Notes: a model not told the origin generated them from the letters alone. A stretch of DNA of 64,000 bases from Candidatus Zixiibacteriota bacterium (GCA_017999435.1 JAGNLV010000003.1:434001-498000); one strand, 5' to 3'; counted from the first letter of the stretch, positions 35,051-44,555 are shown. A program made the numbers and translations.

Positions 35051-35816
35051 ACTCCAGATGCAGGTGGACCTGTACCTGACGCCGATCCCGTTCGGGCGGG
35101 CGAAGCTGTCGGGTCGGACGGTGGTGGCGATCGACGTTCTGCGGTCGTCCACCTCGACCTGCGCGGCGCTCCTGGCCGGGGCGAAGGGAGTGATCCCGAC
35201 GCCCGGCCCCGGCGAGGCGGGCGAACTCTGGGCCAAGCTGGGGGGGGACATGGCCGTGCTGGCGGGGGAGCGGGACAACGTGCGGATCGAGAATTTCAAG
35301 CTCGGCAATTCGCCCGCGGAGTTCACGCCGGAGACGGTCGGCGGCAAATTCGTGATCATGACGACGACGAACGGGACGGGCGTGTACCGGGACGCGGTGG
35401 GAGCGGACCTGGTGCTCTGCTGCGCGCTGGTCAATGTCAGCGCCGTGGCCCGCAAGGCGGCCGCGGCCGGGCACGGCCTCGTGCTCGTCTGCTCGGGGCA
35501 GGAGGGCGGGTTTTCGATCGAGGATACGATCTGCGCCGGCATGCTCGTGCACCTGCTGGCCACCGAACACAAACTGAATCTCGCGCTGAACGACGCCGGG
35601 TCGCTGGCCCTCCTGTTGTACCGCTCGAACAAGAGCGCCCTGAAGAAGACCATTCAGCAGGGGGAGCACGGCCGCCGACTGACCGAACTGGGGTTCGGGG
35701 CGGACGTGGAGACGGCGGCCGCGGTCGACACCATGCCAGTGCTCCCGGTCATGGTCGACGGCCGCCTGGTGGCGGACGTGGATCCGCCCGCGGCTCCGCC
35801 GGCCGAGCCGGCGTGA
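35034..35816 (+). CDS. comB: 2-phosphosulfolactate phosphatase family protein (ComB-like)
   Basis: A 260-aa ComB-type Mg-dependent phosphatase. TVVAIDVLRSSTSTCAALL holds the conserved IDVLRAxTT-like nucleophile region; VLAGERDNVRIENFKLGNSP and IMTTTNGTGVYRDAVGAD are further signature segments; VCSGQEGGFSIEDTICAG closes the active site. In methanogens ComB makes sulfolactate for coenzyme M; in bacteria the true substrate is often unknown. The ATG at 35034 overlaps gcvT by 17 nt; an alternative ATG at 35058 begins QVDLYLTP, closer to the family N-terminus. Confidence 0.88.
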   Translation: MARTSRLQMQVDLYLTPIPFGRAKLSGRTVVAIDVLRSSTSTCAALLAGAKGVIPTPGPGEAGELWAKLGGDMAVLAGERDNVRIENFKLGNSPAEFTPETVGGKFVIMTTTNGTGVYRDAVGADLVLCCALVNVSAVARKAAAAGHGLVLVCSGQEGGFSIEDTICAGMLVHLLATEHKLNLALNDAGSLALLLYRSNKSALKKTIQQGEHGRRLTELGFGADVETAAAVDTMPVLPVMVDGRLVADVDPPAAPPAEPA

Positions 35817-35852
35817 GTTCATCGCCAACCCTTCCCGAGAGTATAAGAAAGC

Positions 35853-37754
35853 ATGAGACACCTGATCATTCTCGCGGCCCTGGTCAGCCTGGAGGCAGGC
35901 GCCCCGGCGGCCGCCGCGGATGCCGTGCGGTTCGCCCTCGACGTTCACCAGCAGGACTCGGCGGCCGGAGCCGTCCTGCTGTACTCCGACACGGCGACCG
36001 TGGTGCGCGGGGTCGCGGCGGCCGGGTTTGCGCTGGCGTTTTCGGCAGAAGTGGAAGTGACGGCGGCGGACACCGCCCACGCCCAGTTTCTCGTGCACGC
36101 GGTGACGCTCGGACCATCGGCCAGAACCTACGCCCGCAGTTATTCGGCCGAGTACGGTCTCCCCGCCCGCATCGAGGGGATCGAGGGGAAGGGAGGCGGG
36201 CGGCTGATGCTCACGGTGACACCGCTGGCGTTCACGGATTTCGACACCGCCCAGTGCCTCTTCGACCACCGGGTCACCGGGGCCTACAAGATTCAGCCGA
36301 GCGCCAGCCTCGACGTGCACTACGTCCCGAACTCGTTCGGCGATTACTATATCGAGGCTTTCAAGGGCGTCCTCGAACACCACTACCGGCAGTTTCAGGA
36401 AGTGTTCCAGTTCTCGCTGCCGGGCAAGTTCAGCATCTTCCTTCTCCCCTGCGCCTCGCCGGCGGTGCTGTGGGACACGCGGTACGGGCAGGTGACCGAT
36501 CCGACGCGGAGCACGGCGTTCGCGATCGCGGCCAACGGTCAGAACACGGTCGATCCGTTCATCGCCACGCACACGGCCCTCCTGCGGAGCTGGGGATACG
36601 CCCCGCCGTTCTTGTCGGAGGGGGCGGCGAACTACACCTCGTTCGCCCTGTTCGACATGAAGAAGCTTGCGGCCGAGGGCCGGGTGCCGCCGCTGGACAG
36701 CCTGCTGGACACTTACGCCTACCTGACCGCGGCGCCGCTGGTAGCGGACCGCGCCTCGGCGACCTTCGCCCAGTACCTTATCGACAGCTACGGGCTGGAG
36801 GCGTTTCGCGCGTTGTATGTGTCGGCGGACGATCTCAACCTCCGCCGCCGCCTGGCGCTGGCATACGGCAAGGGGATCGGGGCGCTCGAGGCCGAGTGGC
36901 GCGCTTATGTCGACACGTCGACAATTCGCTTTCCCGCACTCGCCCAGGAGGCGGACAAGGCGGAGGCCCTGTTCCAGTACGGGCGGATGCGGGACTACGC
37001 GCGGGCGATGCTGGAATTGGCGCCGGGGCGGATCGATTCGGCCTTTGCCTGGTCGCGGCTGAAACAGGCCGAGTTCATGCTCGGCAACTACTACGGGGCG
37101 GCCGATGCGGCCGAAGCGCAGGTGCAGCTTGACGGCGAGCGGGCGGTCAACTGGATGACGCTCGGGTCGTTCCAAATGATGAACGGGATGTACGCCGAGG
37201 CCCGCGCGAGTCTTCAGAACGGCCAGTCGAAGGACCCCTCGGATCAAACCATCGCGTTCAACCGGGCGCTCGCGGCGCTCTACACGTCCGACACCGCGAC
37301 CGCGGAATCGCTCCTGGTCGAGATCATCACCCGCCCGGAAAGCCGCGCGCCGCAGGGGGAGGCCCGGGTGGTGCTGGGCGAGATTCTCCTTTCGCGGGGC
37401 GACAAGCGCGGCCGGGACCGCGCCGCCACCTATTTCGTCGAGGCCATGCAGACGTTCCAGCAGCAGCTCTCGGTCAACCGGACGATGCCGACGGCCTACC
37501 TCTGGCTGGGGGCGGCGGCGCTCGGCATGGGGGACACCGAGCTGGCGCGGGACGCGCTGGAGACCGGGTTGTTCCTGGAATCGCGGCCGTTCTACCTGGG
37601 GCAGATGAACCTGTGGCTGGGCAAGACGGCCGACGTCCTGGGGGACCACGGCCTTGCGCAGGAGTACTACGGGCAGGTGCTCGCCGGCTCGTCGGCCGCG
37701 TACGCGCAGCAGGAGGCCCGCCGCTGCCTTGAGAAACCTTACCGCATAAAGTAG
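35853..37754 (+). CDS. Exported peptidase_MA-like protein with degenerate active site plus TPRs
   Basis: A 633-aa protein with a signal peptide (HLIILAALVSLEAGAPAAAA). Residues ~150-350 resemble gluzincin peptidase_MA domains, ending in the FLSEGAANY segment (E256) that normally supplies the third zinc ligand. However, the expected HExxH is reduced to THTALL around H240 (no Glu, no second His), so zinc proteolysis is unlikely. Residues ~360-630 are TPR units (RALAALYTSDTATAESLLVE, YLWLGAAALGMGDTELARDA). It is probably a periplasmic scaffold or ligand-binding protein. It lies 36 nt after comB and 6 nt before the BatA/VWA gene. Confidence 0.72.
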   Translation: MRHLIILAALVSLEAGAPAAAADAVRFALDVHQQDSAAGAVLLYSDTATVVRGVAAAGFALAFSAEVEVTAADTAHAQFLVHAVTLGPSARTYARSYSAEYGLPARIEGIEGKGGGRLMLTVTPLAFTDFDTAQCLFDHRVTGAYKIQPSASLDVHYVPNSFGDYYIEAFKGVLEHHYRQFQEVFQFSLPGKFSIFLLPCASPAVLWDTRYGQVTDPTRSTAFAIAANGQNTVDPFIATHTALLRSWGYAPPFLSEGAANYTSFALFDMKKLAAEGRVPPLDSLLDTYAYLTAAPLVADRASATFAQYLIDSYGLEAFRALYVSADDLNLRRRLALAYGKGIGALEAEWRAYVDTSTIRFPALAQEADKAEALFQYGRMRDYARAMLELAPGRIDSAFAWSRLKQAEFMLGNYYGAADAAEAQVQLDGERAVNWMTLGSFQMMNGMYAEARASLQNGQSKDPSDQTIAFNRALAALYTSDTATAESLLVEIITRPESRAPQGEARVVLGEILLSRGDKRGRDRAATYFVEAMQTFQQQLSVNRTMPTAYLWLGAAALGMGDTELARDALETGLFLESRPFYLGQMNLWLGKTADVLGDHGLAQEYYGQVLAGSSAAYAQQEARRCLEKPYRIK

Positions 37755-37760
37755 CAGAGC

Positions 37761-39833
37761 GTGTTCAACTTTCTCAATTCGGGCGTGCTGTTCGCCGCGC
37801 TCGCGGCGCTGATTCCGCTTCTGATTCACCTCTTTTCGAAGCGGCGGGTGAAGATCGTCGAGTTTTCGTCGCTGAAGCATCTCAAGGAGATGCAGCGGCG
37901 GCAGGTGCGGCGGCTAAAGATCCGCCAGATTCTCTTGCTGCTGTTGCGGATGGCGATCATCCTCGCCCTCGTGCTGGCCTTCGCCCGGCCGACCACCGAG
38001 GGGGGGGCGCTCGGCTCGCACGCCGCGGTCTCGGCGGTCGTGCTCTTCGACAACTCGGCCTCGATGGATCGCTCGGTCCGCGACGGCAACCTGTTCGCGC
38101 TGGCGAAGCAGCGGACGCAGAAGCTTCTGGAGACGTTCGGCGAGTCGGACGAGGTGGCGCTCGTGCCGCTGTGCCGGACGGCGGCGGCGGAGGGAGCGGG
38201 GCGGTTCGGATCGGCGGCCGCGGCGCAGCAGGAGCTCGCGCAGGTCCCGGCCAGCGCTCTTCGGGCCGACTTCGCGGGGGCGCTGGGACGGGCCTCCGAC
38301 CTTATCGCGCAGGCCTCCAACCTCACCCGGGAGATCTACATAGTGAGCGACCGCCAGCGGGCCTCGCTGCCCGACAGCGGCCTGAAGCTCGAGGGCAAGG
38401 TGCAGGTGTTCGTGGTCGCGCTGCCCGATGAGGACGCCGAGAATGTCGGGGTGGCGGGCGTGGATTTCGGCGGGCAGTTGCTCGTGCCGGAGCATGATTT
38501 CGAGGTGGTCGCGCAGGTGCACAACTACGGGGCGGCGGCCCGGACCGACCTGATCGCCTCGCTCTATCTCGACGGCCGGCGGGTGGCGCAGACGGACGCG
38601 GCGGCGCCGGCGGGGGGCGACGAGGCGGTGCGGTTCACCCAGTCGGTCGCCCGCGGCGGGTTCCACTCGGGCTGGGTGGAGCTGTCCGACGACCGGTTCC
38701 CCTCGGACAACCGCTACTACTTCACCTTCCGCATCCCGGAGCAGTTCACGGTGCTCATGGTCGCGGGGGATCCGGCGGCCCAGTTCATCAGTCTCGCGCT
38801 CACCCCCTCCGGCGACCTCGCCCAGTACTGGTCGGTGAAGCAGGCGCGGCCGGAGGATCTCGGCACGGTTGATCTGGCCGAGTACGACGTGATCATGCTG
38901 CCGGGGACGCCGGCGATCGCGGATGCCTATGTCGGGCGGATCAAGGCGGCGGTGCGGCGGGGGACCTCGCTCTTTCTCACCTACGGCGGCGGCGCCGATG
39001 CGGCCTCGTTCAACCGGACCTGGGCCGACATCGCGGGGGTGGTGATCGACGAGGCGGCGCGGACGGACTTCTCGCGCGCCGGGTACTACACGCTGGAGTC
39101 GGTGGTCAAGGAGCACCCGATTTTCTCCGTGTTTTCGTTCGCGGAGAAACTCCCCGACCTGAAATTCTACACGCTGCCCAGGCTGCACACGGTCGGGGAG
39201 GCGGCGGAGATCGCGACGTTCTCCGGCGGCCGCCCGGCGCTGGTGGAGGCCCGGTACGGCGAGGGACGGGTGGTGACGTTCGCCGGGCCGATGGCGCCGG
39301 CGTACTCCGACATGGTCGGCCACGCCTTCTTCGTCCCCTTCGTATCGCGGGTGGCCGAGTACCTCGCCGCCGACCTCTCGAGCTACGACCTGAAGCTGTA
39401 CGCCCGGGCGAGCACGCCGCGGGTGATCTCCCTCAGGGGGGCGATCTCCGGGTCGCTGGAGCTGATCGCCCCGGACAGCAGCCGCTACTACCTGTCGCCG
39501 GAGGAATCGGAGGGAAGGGTGCTGGTGCGGGCGCAGCCGGTCGAGCGGCCGGGGATCTACCAGGTGCGGTACGCCGGGCAGGAGGTCGACCGGTTCGCGG
39601 TCAACATCGACCCGGCCGAGGGCGACCTGGCGGCGGCGGATGTCGACCGGTTCGCGCAGGCGGTCGGCGCGCCGGAGCACCGCGAGCTGGCGGCCGAGGG
39701 GAATCTCGCCGGTCTCATCGCTGAGTCCCGCTACGGGCGGGAGCTGTGGCAGCTCTTCCTGTGGATCGCGGCCGGGCTCCTGCTGGCCGAGATGCTGCTG
39801 GCGCGGGGCGCGCCCCCCGAGGAGCCGGGATGA
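37761..39833 (+). CDS. BatA-like membrane protein with von Willebrand factor A domain
   Basis: 690 aa. The N-terminal BatA domain has two membrane segments (NSGVLFAALAALIPLLIHLF; ILLLLLRMAIILALVLAFAR) with basic RRxxRLKIRQ between them. The VWA domain holds an intact MIDAS DNSAS (97-101). Beta-rich CARDB/Ig-like and glutamine-amidotransferase-like regions follow (VIMLPGTPAIADAYVGRI), and a C-terminal membrane helix (LWQLFLWIAAGLLLAEMLL). The start is GTG at 37761. No MoxR ATPase is nearby, which is usual for Bat operons. It ends in an ATGA overlap with the ABC-F gene. Confidence 0.85.
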   Translation: MFNFLNSGVLFAALAALIPLLIHLFSKRRVKIVEFSSLKHLKEMQRRQVRRLKIRQILLLLLRMAIILALVLAFARPTTEGGALGSHAAVSAVVLFDNSASMDRSVRDGNLFALAKQRTQKLLETFGESDEVALVPLCRTAAAEGAGRFGSAAAAQQELAQVPASALRADFAGALGRASDLIAQASNLTREIYIVSDRQRASLPDSGLKLEGKVQVFVVALPDEDAENVGVAGVDFGGQLLVPEHDFEVVAQVHNYGAAARTDLIASLYLDGRRVAQTDAAAPAGGDEAVRFTQSVARGGFHSGWVELSDDRFPSDNRYYFTFRIPEQFTVLMVAGDPAAQFISLALTPSGDLAQYWSVKQARPEDLGTVDLAEYDVIMLPGTPAIADAYVGRIKAAVRRGTSLFLTYGGGADAASFNRTWADIAGVVIDEAARTDFSRAGYYTLESVVKEHPIFSVFSFAEKLPDLKFYTLPRLHTVGEAAEIATFSGGRPALVEARYGEGRVVTFAGPMAPAYSDMVGHAFFVPFVSRVAEYLAADLSSYDLKLYARASTPRVISLRGAISGSLELIAPDSSRYYLSPEESEGRVLVRAQPVERPGIYQVRYAGQEVDRFAVNIDPAEGDLAAADVDRFAQAVGAPEHRELAAEGNLAGLIAESRYGRELWQLFLWIAAGLLLAEMLLARGAPPEEPG

Positions 39834-41728
39834 CGCTGCTCGCCGCGGAGGGTGTTTCCAAGAAGTACCAGGACCAGGTGCTGTTCGACGCCGTCTCGTT
39901 CACCATCACGGCCGCCGACCGGATCGGCCTGGTCGGGCGCAACGGGATCGGCAAGACGACGCTCTTTGAGCTGCTCACCGGGCGGGTGGCGGCCGACGCC
40001 GGGACGGTGACGCTCGCGAAGCACTGCGTGATCGATTACGTGCCGCAGGACAAGACCTCGGTGCTCGACTGGGAGCTGTTCGCGTTGGTGGCCTCGGCCC
40101 GCCGGGATCTCGCCCAGATGCGGTGCGAGATCACCGAACTCGAGGAGCACCTGGCGGACGATCCCCACGACGCGCGCCGGCTCGAGCGGCTCGGGCAGGT
40201 GCAGCACGAGTTCGAGGCCGCGGGCGGATTCGGATTCGAGAGCGAGGTCCGCCTCATTCTCGAGGGCCTCGGGTTCGAGCGCGCCCGCCACCGCGACCGG
40301 CTGGCCACCTTCTCGGGCGGCGAGAAGAACCGCGCGGGGCTGGCCATGGCCCTGGCCGGATGCGGCAATCTCCTGTTGCTCGACGAGCCGACCAACCACC
40401 TCGACATCGAATCGACCGTCTGGCTGGAGGAGTACCTGCGCAAGCTGGAGAAGGCCTGCGTGATCGTCTCGCACGACCGGCGCTTCCTCAGCCGCACGGT
40501 CGACAAGGTGTGGGAAATCCAGTTCGGGAAAATTCACCAGTATGTCGGCGGATTCGAGAAGTACCTCGTCGAGCGGGCCGAGCGCAAGCGGCTCCACGAG
40601 CACCACTACCGCCACCAGCAGGAAGAGATCCGGCGCATCGAGGAATTCATCCGGCGGAACATGGCCGGGCAGAAGACGAGGCAGGCGCAGTCGAAGCTGA
40701 AGTACCTGTCGCGGATCAAGCGCATCCCTCCGCCGCGGGGCGAGGGCGCCGGGCCGAGTATCGCGGTGAGGTCCTCGGGACGGTCGTTTGCCCACGTGCT
40801 CGAGGTGCGGTCGGTGACGCTGGCCTACGGCGCGGAGCCGGTCCTGCGGAATGTCAGTTTCGATCTCTACCGGGGGGAGAAGATCGGGCTGGTCGGCCGG
40901 AACGGATCGGGCAAGTCGACGCTGCTCAAAGCGCTGATCGGCGAGCTCGCCCCGGTGAGCGGCGAGCTCCGCCTCGGGGCGAATGTCGACGTCGTCTATT
41001 TCGACCAGGACCTGGACAACCTCCGGCTCGAGGCCACGGTGCTCGACAACATCTGGGAGGAGGATCCGATGGCCGAGGTCGGGGCGATGCGGTCGTTTCT
41101 CGCCCGTTTCGGATTCACCGGGGAGGACTGCTTCAAGCGCGTGTCCGCGCTGTCGGGGGGGGAGCGGACGAAACTGTCGCTGGCGCGGATCATCTACCAC
41201 CCGGCCAATTTCCTGATTTTCGACGAGCCGACCAACCACCTCGACATCGACTCGCGCGAGGCGCTCGAGGAAGCGCTCGGGCGGTTCGACGGGAGCTGCC
41301 TCATTGTCAGCCACGACCGGCACTTCCTCGACCGGGTGGCCGACCGGATCATCCACCTGGCCGGCGGGACCGCTTTCGTCTACGGCGGCGGCTACAGCCA
41401 TTTCGAAGAGAAGCAGGCGGAAGCGGCCGCGGCCGCGCTCGAGGCCGCGCCGAGGCCGGACAAGGAAAAATCGCGGGAGGTCTACCAGGCGTTCAAGGAA
41501 GCCTCGCGGGTCAAGGCGCGCCTGAAGAAGGCGTTGAAGTCGACGCGCTCAAAGATCGCCGATCACGAGCGGGAGCTGGAGGAACTCGAGGACGGGATCG
41601 CCCGCCGCATTCCGCGCACCGATTGGGAAGCGCTCGAGGCCGCTTCGCGGCGCAAGCAGGAGGTGGAAGCGGCGCTCCTGGCGCTGTACGGCGAACTTGA
41701 GGAACTGGAGCGGCGCGACTGTGATTAG
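39830..41728 (+). CDS. ABC-F family ATPase (Uup/YheS/Ettl-like)
   Basis: A 632-aa soluble protein with two ABC domains and no membrane part. First Walker A GRNGIGKTT with signature FSGGEKNRAGLAMAL and LLLDEPTNHLDIES; a basic linker (MAGQKTRQAQSKLKYLSRIK); second Walker A GRNGSGKST with LSGGERTKLSLARII and LIFDEPTNHLDIDS. A C-terminal coiled coil (ASRRKQEVEAALLALYGEL) follows, as in Uup. ABC-F proteins act at the ribosomal E site or in DNA-structure processing. ATG 39830 overlaps the stop of the VWA gene (ATGA). The next gene begins within its last codons. Confidence 0.94.
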   Translation: MTLLAAEGVSKKYQDQVLFDAVSFTITAADRIGLVGRNGIGKTTLFELLTGRVAADAGTVTLAKHCVIDYVPQDKTSVLDWELFALVASARRDLAQMRCEITELEEHLADDPHDARRLERLGQVQHEFEAAGGFGFESEVRLILEGLGFERARHRDRLATFSGGEKNRAGLAMALAGCGNLLLLDEPTNHLDIESTVWLEEYLRKLEKACVIVSHDRRFLSRTVDKVWEIQFGKIHQYVGGFEKYLVERAERKRLHEHHYRHQQEEIRRIEEFIRRNMAGQKTRQAQSKLKYLSRIKRIPPPRGEGAGPSIAVRSSGRSFAHVLEVRSVTLAYGAEPVLRNVSFDLYRGEKIGLVGRNGSGKSTLLKALIGELAPVSGELRLGANVDVVYFDQDLDNLRLEATVLDNIWEEDPMAEVGAMRSFLARFGFTGEDCFKRVSALSGGERTKLSLARIIYHPANFLIFDEPTNHLDIDSREALEEALGRFDGSCLIVSHDRHFLDRVADRIIHLAGGTAFVYGGGYSHFEEKQAEAAAAALEAAPRPDKEKSREVYQAFKEASRVKARLKKALKSTRSKIADHERELEELEDGIARRIPRTDWEALEAASRRKQEVEAALLALYGELEELERRDCD

Positions 41729-42338
41729 TCTGCTGGTTATATCGGGCTCGCCCGTGCCGGGAGCCTCGACCGACATCCTTCTGCGGCAGGCGGCGGACGC
41801 AGTCCGCCGCGGTCTGCGCGGCGCGGCGCGGGTGCGCACGACCTTTGTCAAGCTCAACGATCTTCGCATCCTCCCTTGCCAGGCGTGCGGCGAGGCGCCG
41901 ACACCCCAGTTTTGTTTTTTTGATGACGACATGGCGCCGCTCTACCGCGAGCTGGCGCGCTGCGACTGCCTGCTGTTCGGGAGCCCGATTCATTTCGACA
42001 CGGTGTCGAGCCAGGCGAAGCTGTTCATCGACCGATGCAACTGTGTGCGGCCGGCGGATTTTCGCGGGGCCGATCCCGACCACGGTTTCCTCAAGCTCAT
42101 CGCGCGCAAGCGGCCGGGGGCGATGGTGCTGGTGAGCGGGGAGCGGCAGTGGACCGAGGGAGCCCGGCGCGTGATCGCGGGGTTCTTCAAATGGGCCGAG
42201 GTGACCAACGAGGGGCTGCTCACCTACCGCACCCGGGGGCTCGAGGCGGGCGAGGCGGCCGGTTCGGCGGCGGCCCTGGCCGAGGCCGACGCGCTCGGAC
42301 ACAGGCTGGCCGGATTGCTCCGGAGGCGCTGTGGGTGA
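41721..42338 (+). CDS. NAD(P)H-dependent FMN reductase / flavodoxin-fold protein
   Basis: A 205-aa flavodoxin-like protein. The N-terminal phosphate-binding loop ISGSPVPGASTDILL follows the first beta strand. LPCQACGEAP with a third Cys 9 residues on and DDDMAPLYRELARCD match the CxxC...DDM region of iron-sulfur flavoprotein-type oxidoreductases. LLFGSPIHFDTVSSQAKLFI binds the isoalloxazine ring. The GTG at 41721 (VISLLVISGSP) is preferred and overlaps the ABC-F end by 8 nt; an upstream in-frame start at 41697 adds eight residues. Substrate unknown. Confidence 0.85.
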   Translation: MISLLVISGSPVPGASTDILLRQAADAVRRGLRGAARVRTTFVKLNDLRILPCQACGEAPTPQFCFFDDDMAPLYRELARCDCLLFGSPIHFDTVSSQAKLFIDRCNCVRPADFRGADPDHGFLKLIARKRPGAMVLVSGERQWTEGARRVIAGFFKWAEVTNEGLLTYRTRGLEAGEAAGSAAALAEADALGHRLAGLLRRRCG

Positions 42339-42993
42339 CGAGCAGACGCGGCGGTACTACCGGCGACGCGCACCGGAGTACGAACAGATCTACTACCGCG
42401 ACAATCCCCCGCGCCGAAAAGAGATCGACGACGAGGCCGCTTTCCTGCGCGGACTGGCCGACGGCCGCGAGGTGCTCGACCTCGGCTGCGGCACGGGCTA
42501 CTGGACCCAGATCCTGGCCGAGCGGGCGGCCCTGGTGGCGGCCGCGGACATCGCCCCCGAGATGATCGCCCAGGCCGGCCGCAAGGAGTACCGCCGACCC
42601 CCGCACTTTCTCATCGCCGACCTTGAACACCCCCCGTTCGCAGAGGGGGCGTTCGATCTGGTGGTCCTGGCGTTCTGGCTGTCGCACCAGCCGAGAGAGA
42701 CGTTCCCGACATTTTTTCCGATGCTCGGACGGCTGGTGAGAAGGGGCGGGCGCCTCTGGATGATCGATAACAATCCGCCGGCCGAGGGACGGTCGCTGCC
42801 GGCGGCCGGGGTTGATGCCCACGGCAACAATTTCCGCCGGCGGTTTCTGGACAACGGTGAGCCGTTCGTGATCTTGAAGAACTACTTTCAGCGGGACGAG
42901 CTGGTTTCGCTGTGCGCGCCCTACGGGCGCGTGGACCGCTTGGTCTACGGCACCTACTACTGGTCAATCTTATTATCCGACATGAACTTATGA
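42331..42993 (+). CDS. Class I SAM-dependent methyltransferase
   Basis: A 220-aa Rossmann methyltransferase. Motif I is [16 protein letters not shown]; the acidic residue after the second strand is in [13 protein letters not shown]; motif IV-like [16 protein letters not shown]; post motif [19 protein letters not shown]-terminal segment ([20 protein letters not shown]) resembles small-molecule methyltransferases of the UbiE/Coq5-like group. The start is GTG at 42331, overlapping the flavoprotein gene by 8 nt. Substrate not predictable. Confidence 0.88.
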   Translation: MGDEQTRRYYRRRAPEYEQIYYRDNPPRRKEIDDEAAFLRGLADGREVLDLGCGTGYWTQILAERAALVAAADIAPEMIAQAGRKEYRRPPHFLIADLEHPPFAEGAFDLVVLAFWLSHQPRETFPTFFPMLGRLVRRGGRLWMIDNNPPAEGRSLPAAGVDAHGNNFRRRFLDNGEPFVILKNYFQRDELVSLCAPYGRVDRLVYGTYYWSILLSDMNL

Positions 42994-43081
42994 TTCGCCT
43001 GGCGGGCCGCGCGGGAACCGCGGGCGATCGCGCGAGGTTGTACGTGCGGGCGCGGCGAGCGCGCCGGCAGGAAGATTCATC

Positions 43082-43144
43082 TTGCCAGGCAGGGGGATGC
43101 GTATATATTAAGAGGCTCCGGGCGTCGGGCGATCGACCCCGGAG
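43082..43144 (+). promoter_or_regulatory. rpmE promoter and leader hairpin
   Basis: TTGCCA (43082-43087), 16-nt spacer, TATATT (43104-43109). Near the predicted start a hairpin CTCCGGG (43116-43122) / CCCGGAG (43138-43144) opens the leader. An L31 feedback or stability element is possible. Confidence 0.6.
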
Positions 43145-43178
43145 GGCCGAACCCAAAGCCAACGTTGAGGAACGAGTT

Positions 43179-43394
43179 GTGAAAGCTGAAGGACACCCGA
43201 AGACATTCGACGTGACGATCACCTGTTCGTGCGGGGCGACCTATCCGAACCGGTCGACCAAGAAAAATATCAGTGTCGAAATCTGCTCGAACTGCCATCC
43301 GTTTTTCACTGGGAAGCAGCGCCTGATTGACACGGCCGGCCGGGTCGAGCGCTTCATCCAGAAGTACAAGAAGTACCAGAAGGATTCGAAGTAA
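43179..43394 (+). CDS. rpmE: 50S ribosomal protein L31 (zinc-type)
   Basis: 71 aa from a GTG start after TTGAGGAACG. The four-Cys type is retained: CSC at the [12 protein letters not shown] strand and CSNC before [18 protein letters not shown], the canonical L31 signature. It should therefore be the zinc-containing (C+) paralogue rather than the zinc-free stress form. A Lys/Tyr-rich C-terminus follows ([13 protein letters not shown]). It stands first in the conserved rpmE-yqhQ-prfA-prmC cluster. The frame is open further upstream, but the GTG is the family start. Confidence 0.96.
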   Translation: MKAEGHPKTFDVTITCSCGATYPNRSTKKNISVEICSNCHPFFTGKQRLIDTAGRVERFIQKYKKYQKDSK

Positions 43395-43500
43395 CGCAGG
43401 AGCGGGCCGCGCGGGGCCGCCCGAGACCGCCGGCGGGGCGGACAGGCGGGCGGCGGCAGTGCGCGCGAATCCCTGGCCACGACGGGAGCCAACCAGAGCC

Positions 43501-44472
43501 ATGCCGGACTTGAATGTAGGCGGGCAGGCCGTGATCGAGGGCGTAATGATGCGCTCGGCCGATCGCATCGCCACCGCCGTGCGAAAACCCAACGGCGAGA
43601 TTCTCGTCAAGTGCGAGCCCTACCTCTCTCTCACCAAGCGGCATAGGGTGCTCGGGGCGCCGATCATCCGCGGAACGGTCTCGTTTGCGGAGATGCTCGT
43701 GGTCGGCATCAGGACGCTGAATTTCTCGGCGGACGTGGCCATGCGGGAAATCGAGGCGGCCGAGGCGGAAAAGAACGGCGCCGCGGCGGCGCCCGGGAAG
43801 GATAAAAAGTCGAACGCGCTGGTGTTAGAGCTGTCGGTGGCGGCCGCCTTCGCGCTCGGCATCGGCCTGTTTTTCTTTCTCCCGCTCGCGCTGGCCTCGC
43901 TGGTCGGGATCAAGAAAGATGCGGTCGGGTTCAATCTCCTGGCCGGGGGAATCCGGCTGGCGCTGTTTGTCGGCTATGTCTGGATGATCTCGTTCCTGAA
44001 GGATTTCAAGCGCATTTTCCAGTACCACGGGGCGGAGCACAAATCGATTTACGCCTACGAGATGGGGGATGACCTCACGCCCGGGCGGGCGGCGCTCTAC
44101 ACGCGCTTCCACCCCCGCTGCGGCACCTCGTTTATCCTCATCGTGGCGCTCACGGCGATCCTGATCTATGCGGTGTCCGACTCTCTATTCGCGGTGATCG
44201 CCGGCCACCCGCCCTCGCTGGCGACCCGGTTTGCGGTGCACCTCGCGCTGCTGCCGCTGGTGGCCGGGGGATCCTACGAGCTGCTCAAGCTGTCGGGCCG
44301 GACGCGCGACCACAAGGTCACCCGGGTGCTGATCCAGCCGGGGCTCTGGCTGCAGGCGATCACCACCCGGGAGCCCTCGTTCGACCAGCTCGAGGTGGCG
44401 ATCGTGGCGCTCGAGACGGCGCTCGGGCGGACGGAATCGAAAGTAGCGGCGACGCGGATTCCGGTGTCGTAG
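43501..44472 (+). CDS. yqhQ: DUF1385 (YqhQ-like) membrane protein
   Basis: A 323-aa protein starting PDLNVGGQAVIEGVMMRSAD, the hallmark N-terminus of DUF1385. RGTVSFAEMLVVGIRTLNFSA follows, then 4-5 membrane helices (e.g. AAFALGIGLFFFLPLALASL, SFILIVALTAILIYAVSDSL). Between helices lies the conserved YHGAEHKSIYAYEMGD and FHPRCGTSF. Molecular function unknown; it is nearly always found between rpmE and prfA. ATG 43501, with the frame open upstream but not conserved. The C-terminal cytosolic helix contains EVAIVALETAL. Confidence 0.95.
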   Translation: MPDLNVGGQAVIEGVMMRSADRIATAVRKPNGEILVKCEPYLSLTKRHRVLGAPIIRGTVSFAEMLVVGIRTLNFSADVAMREIEAAEAEKNGAAAAPGKDKKSNALVLELSVAAAFALGIGLFFFLPLALASLVGIKKDAVGFNLLAGGIRLALFVGYVWMISFLKDFKRIFQYHGAEHKSIYAYEMGDDLTPGRAALYTRFHPRCGTSFILIVALTAILIYAVSDSLFAVIAGHPPSLATRFAVHLALLPLVAGGSYELLKLSGRTRDHKVTRVLIQPGLWLQAITTREPSFDQLEVAIVALETALGRTESKVAATRIPVS

Positions 44473-44490
44473 GCGCCCGCACATTCCGCC

Positions 44491-44519
44491 TTGCGCCGGC
44501 GGACAATTCCCCGTACCCT
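44491..44519 (+). promoter_or_regulatory. Probable prfA promoter
   Basis: TTGCGC (44491-44496), 17-nt spacer, TACCCT (44514-44519), with ATG-equivalent GTG 37 nt further on. Confidence 0.5.
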
Positions 44520-44555
44520 TGTTTCCGAGAATGTGGAGTAACGCGAGGATGAGCT

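Noticed and set aside
34854-37880. A 1008-codon minus-strand ORF
   Set aside because: It is antisense to four well-supported plus-strand genes and has Arg/Pro/His-rich shadow composition.
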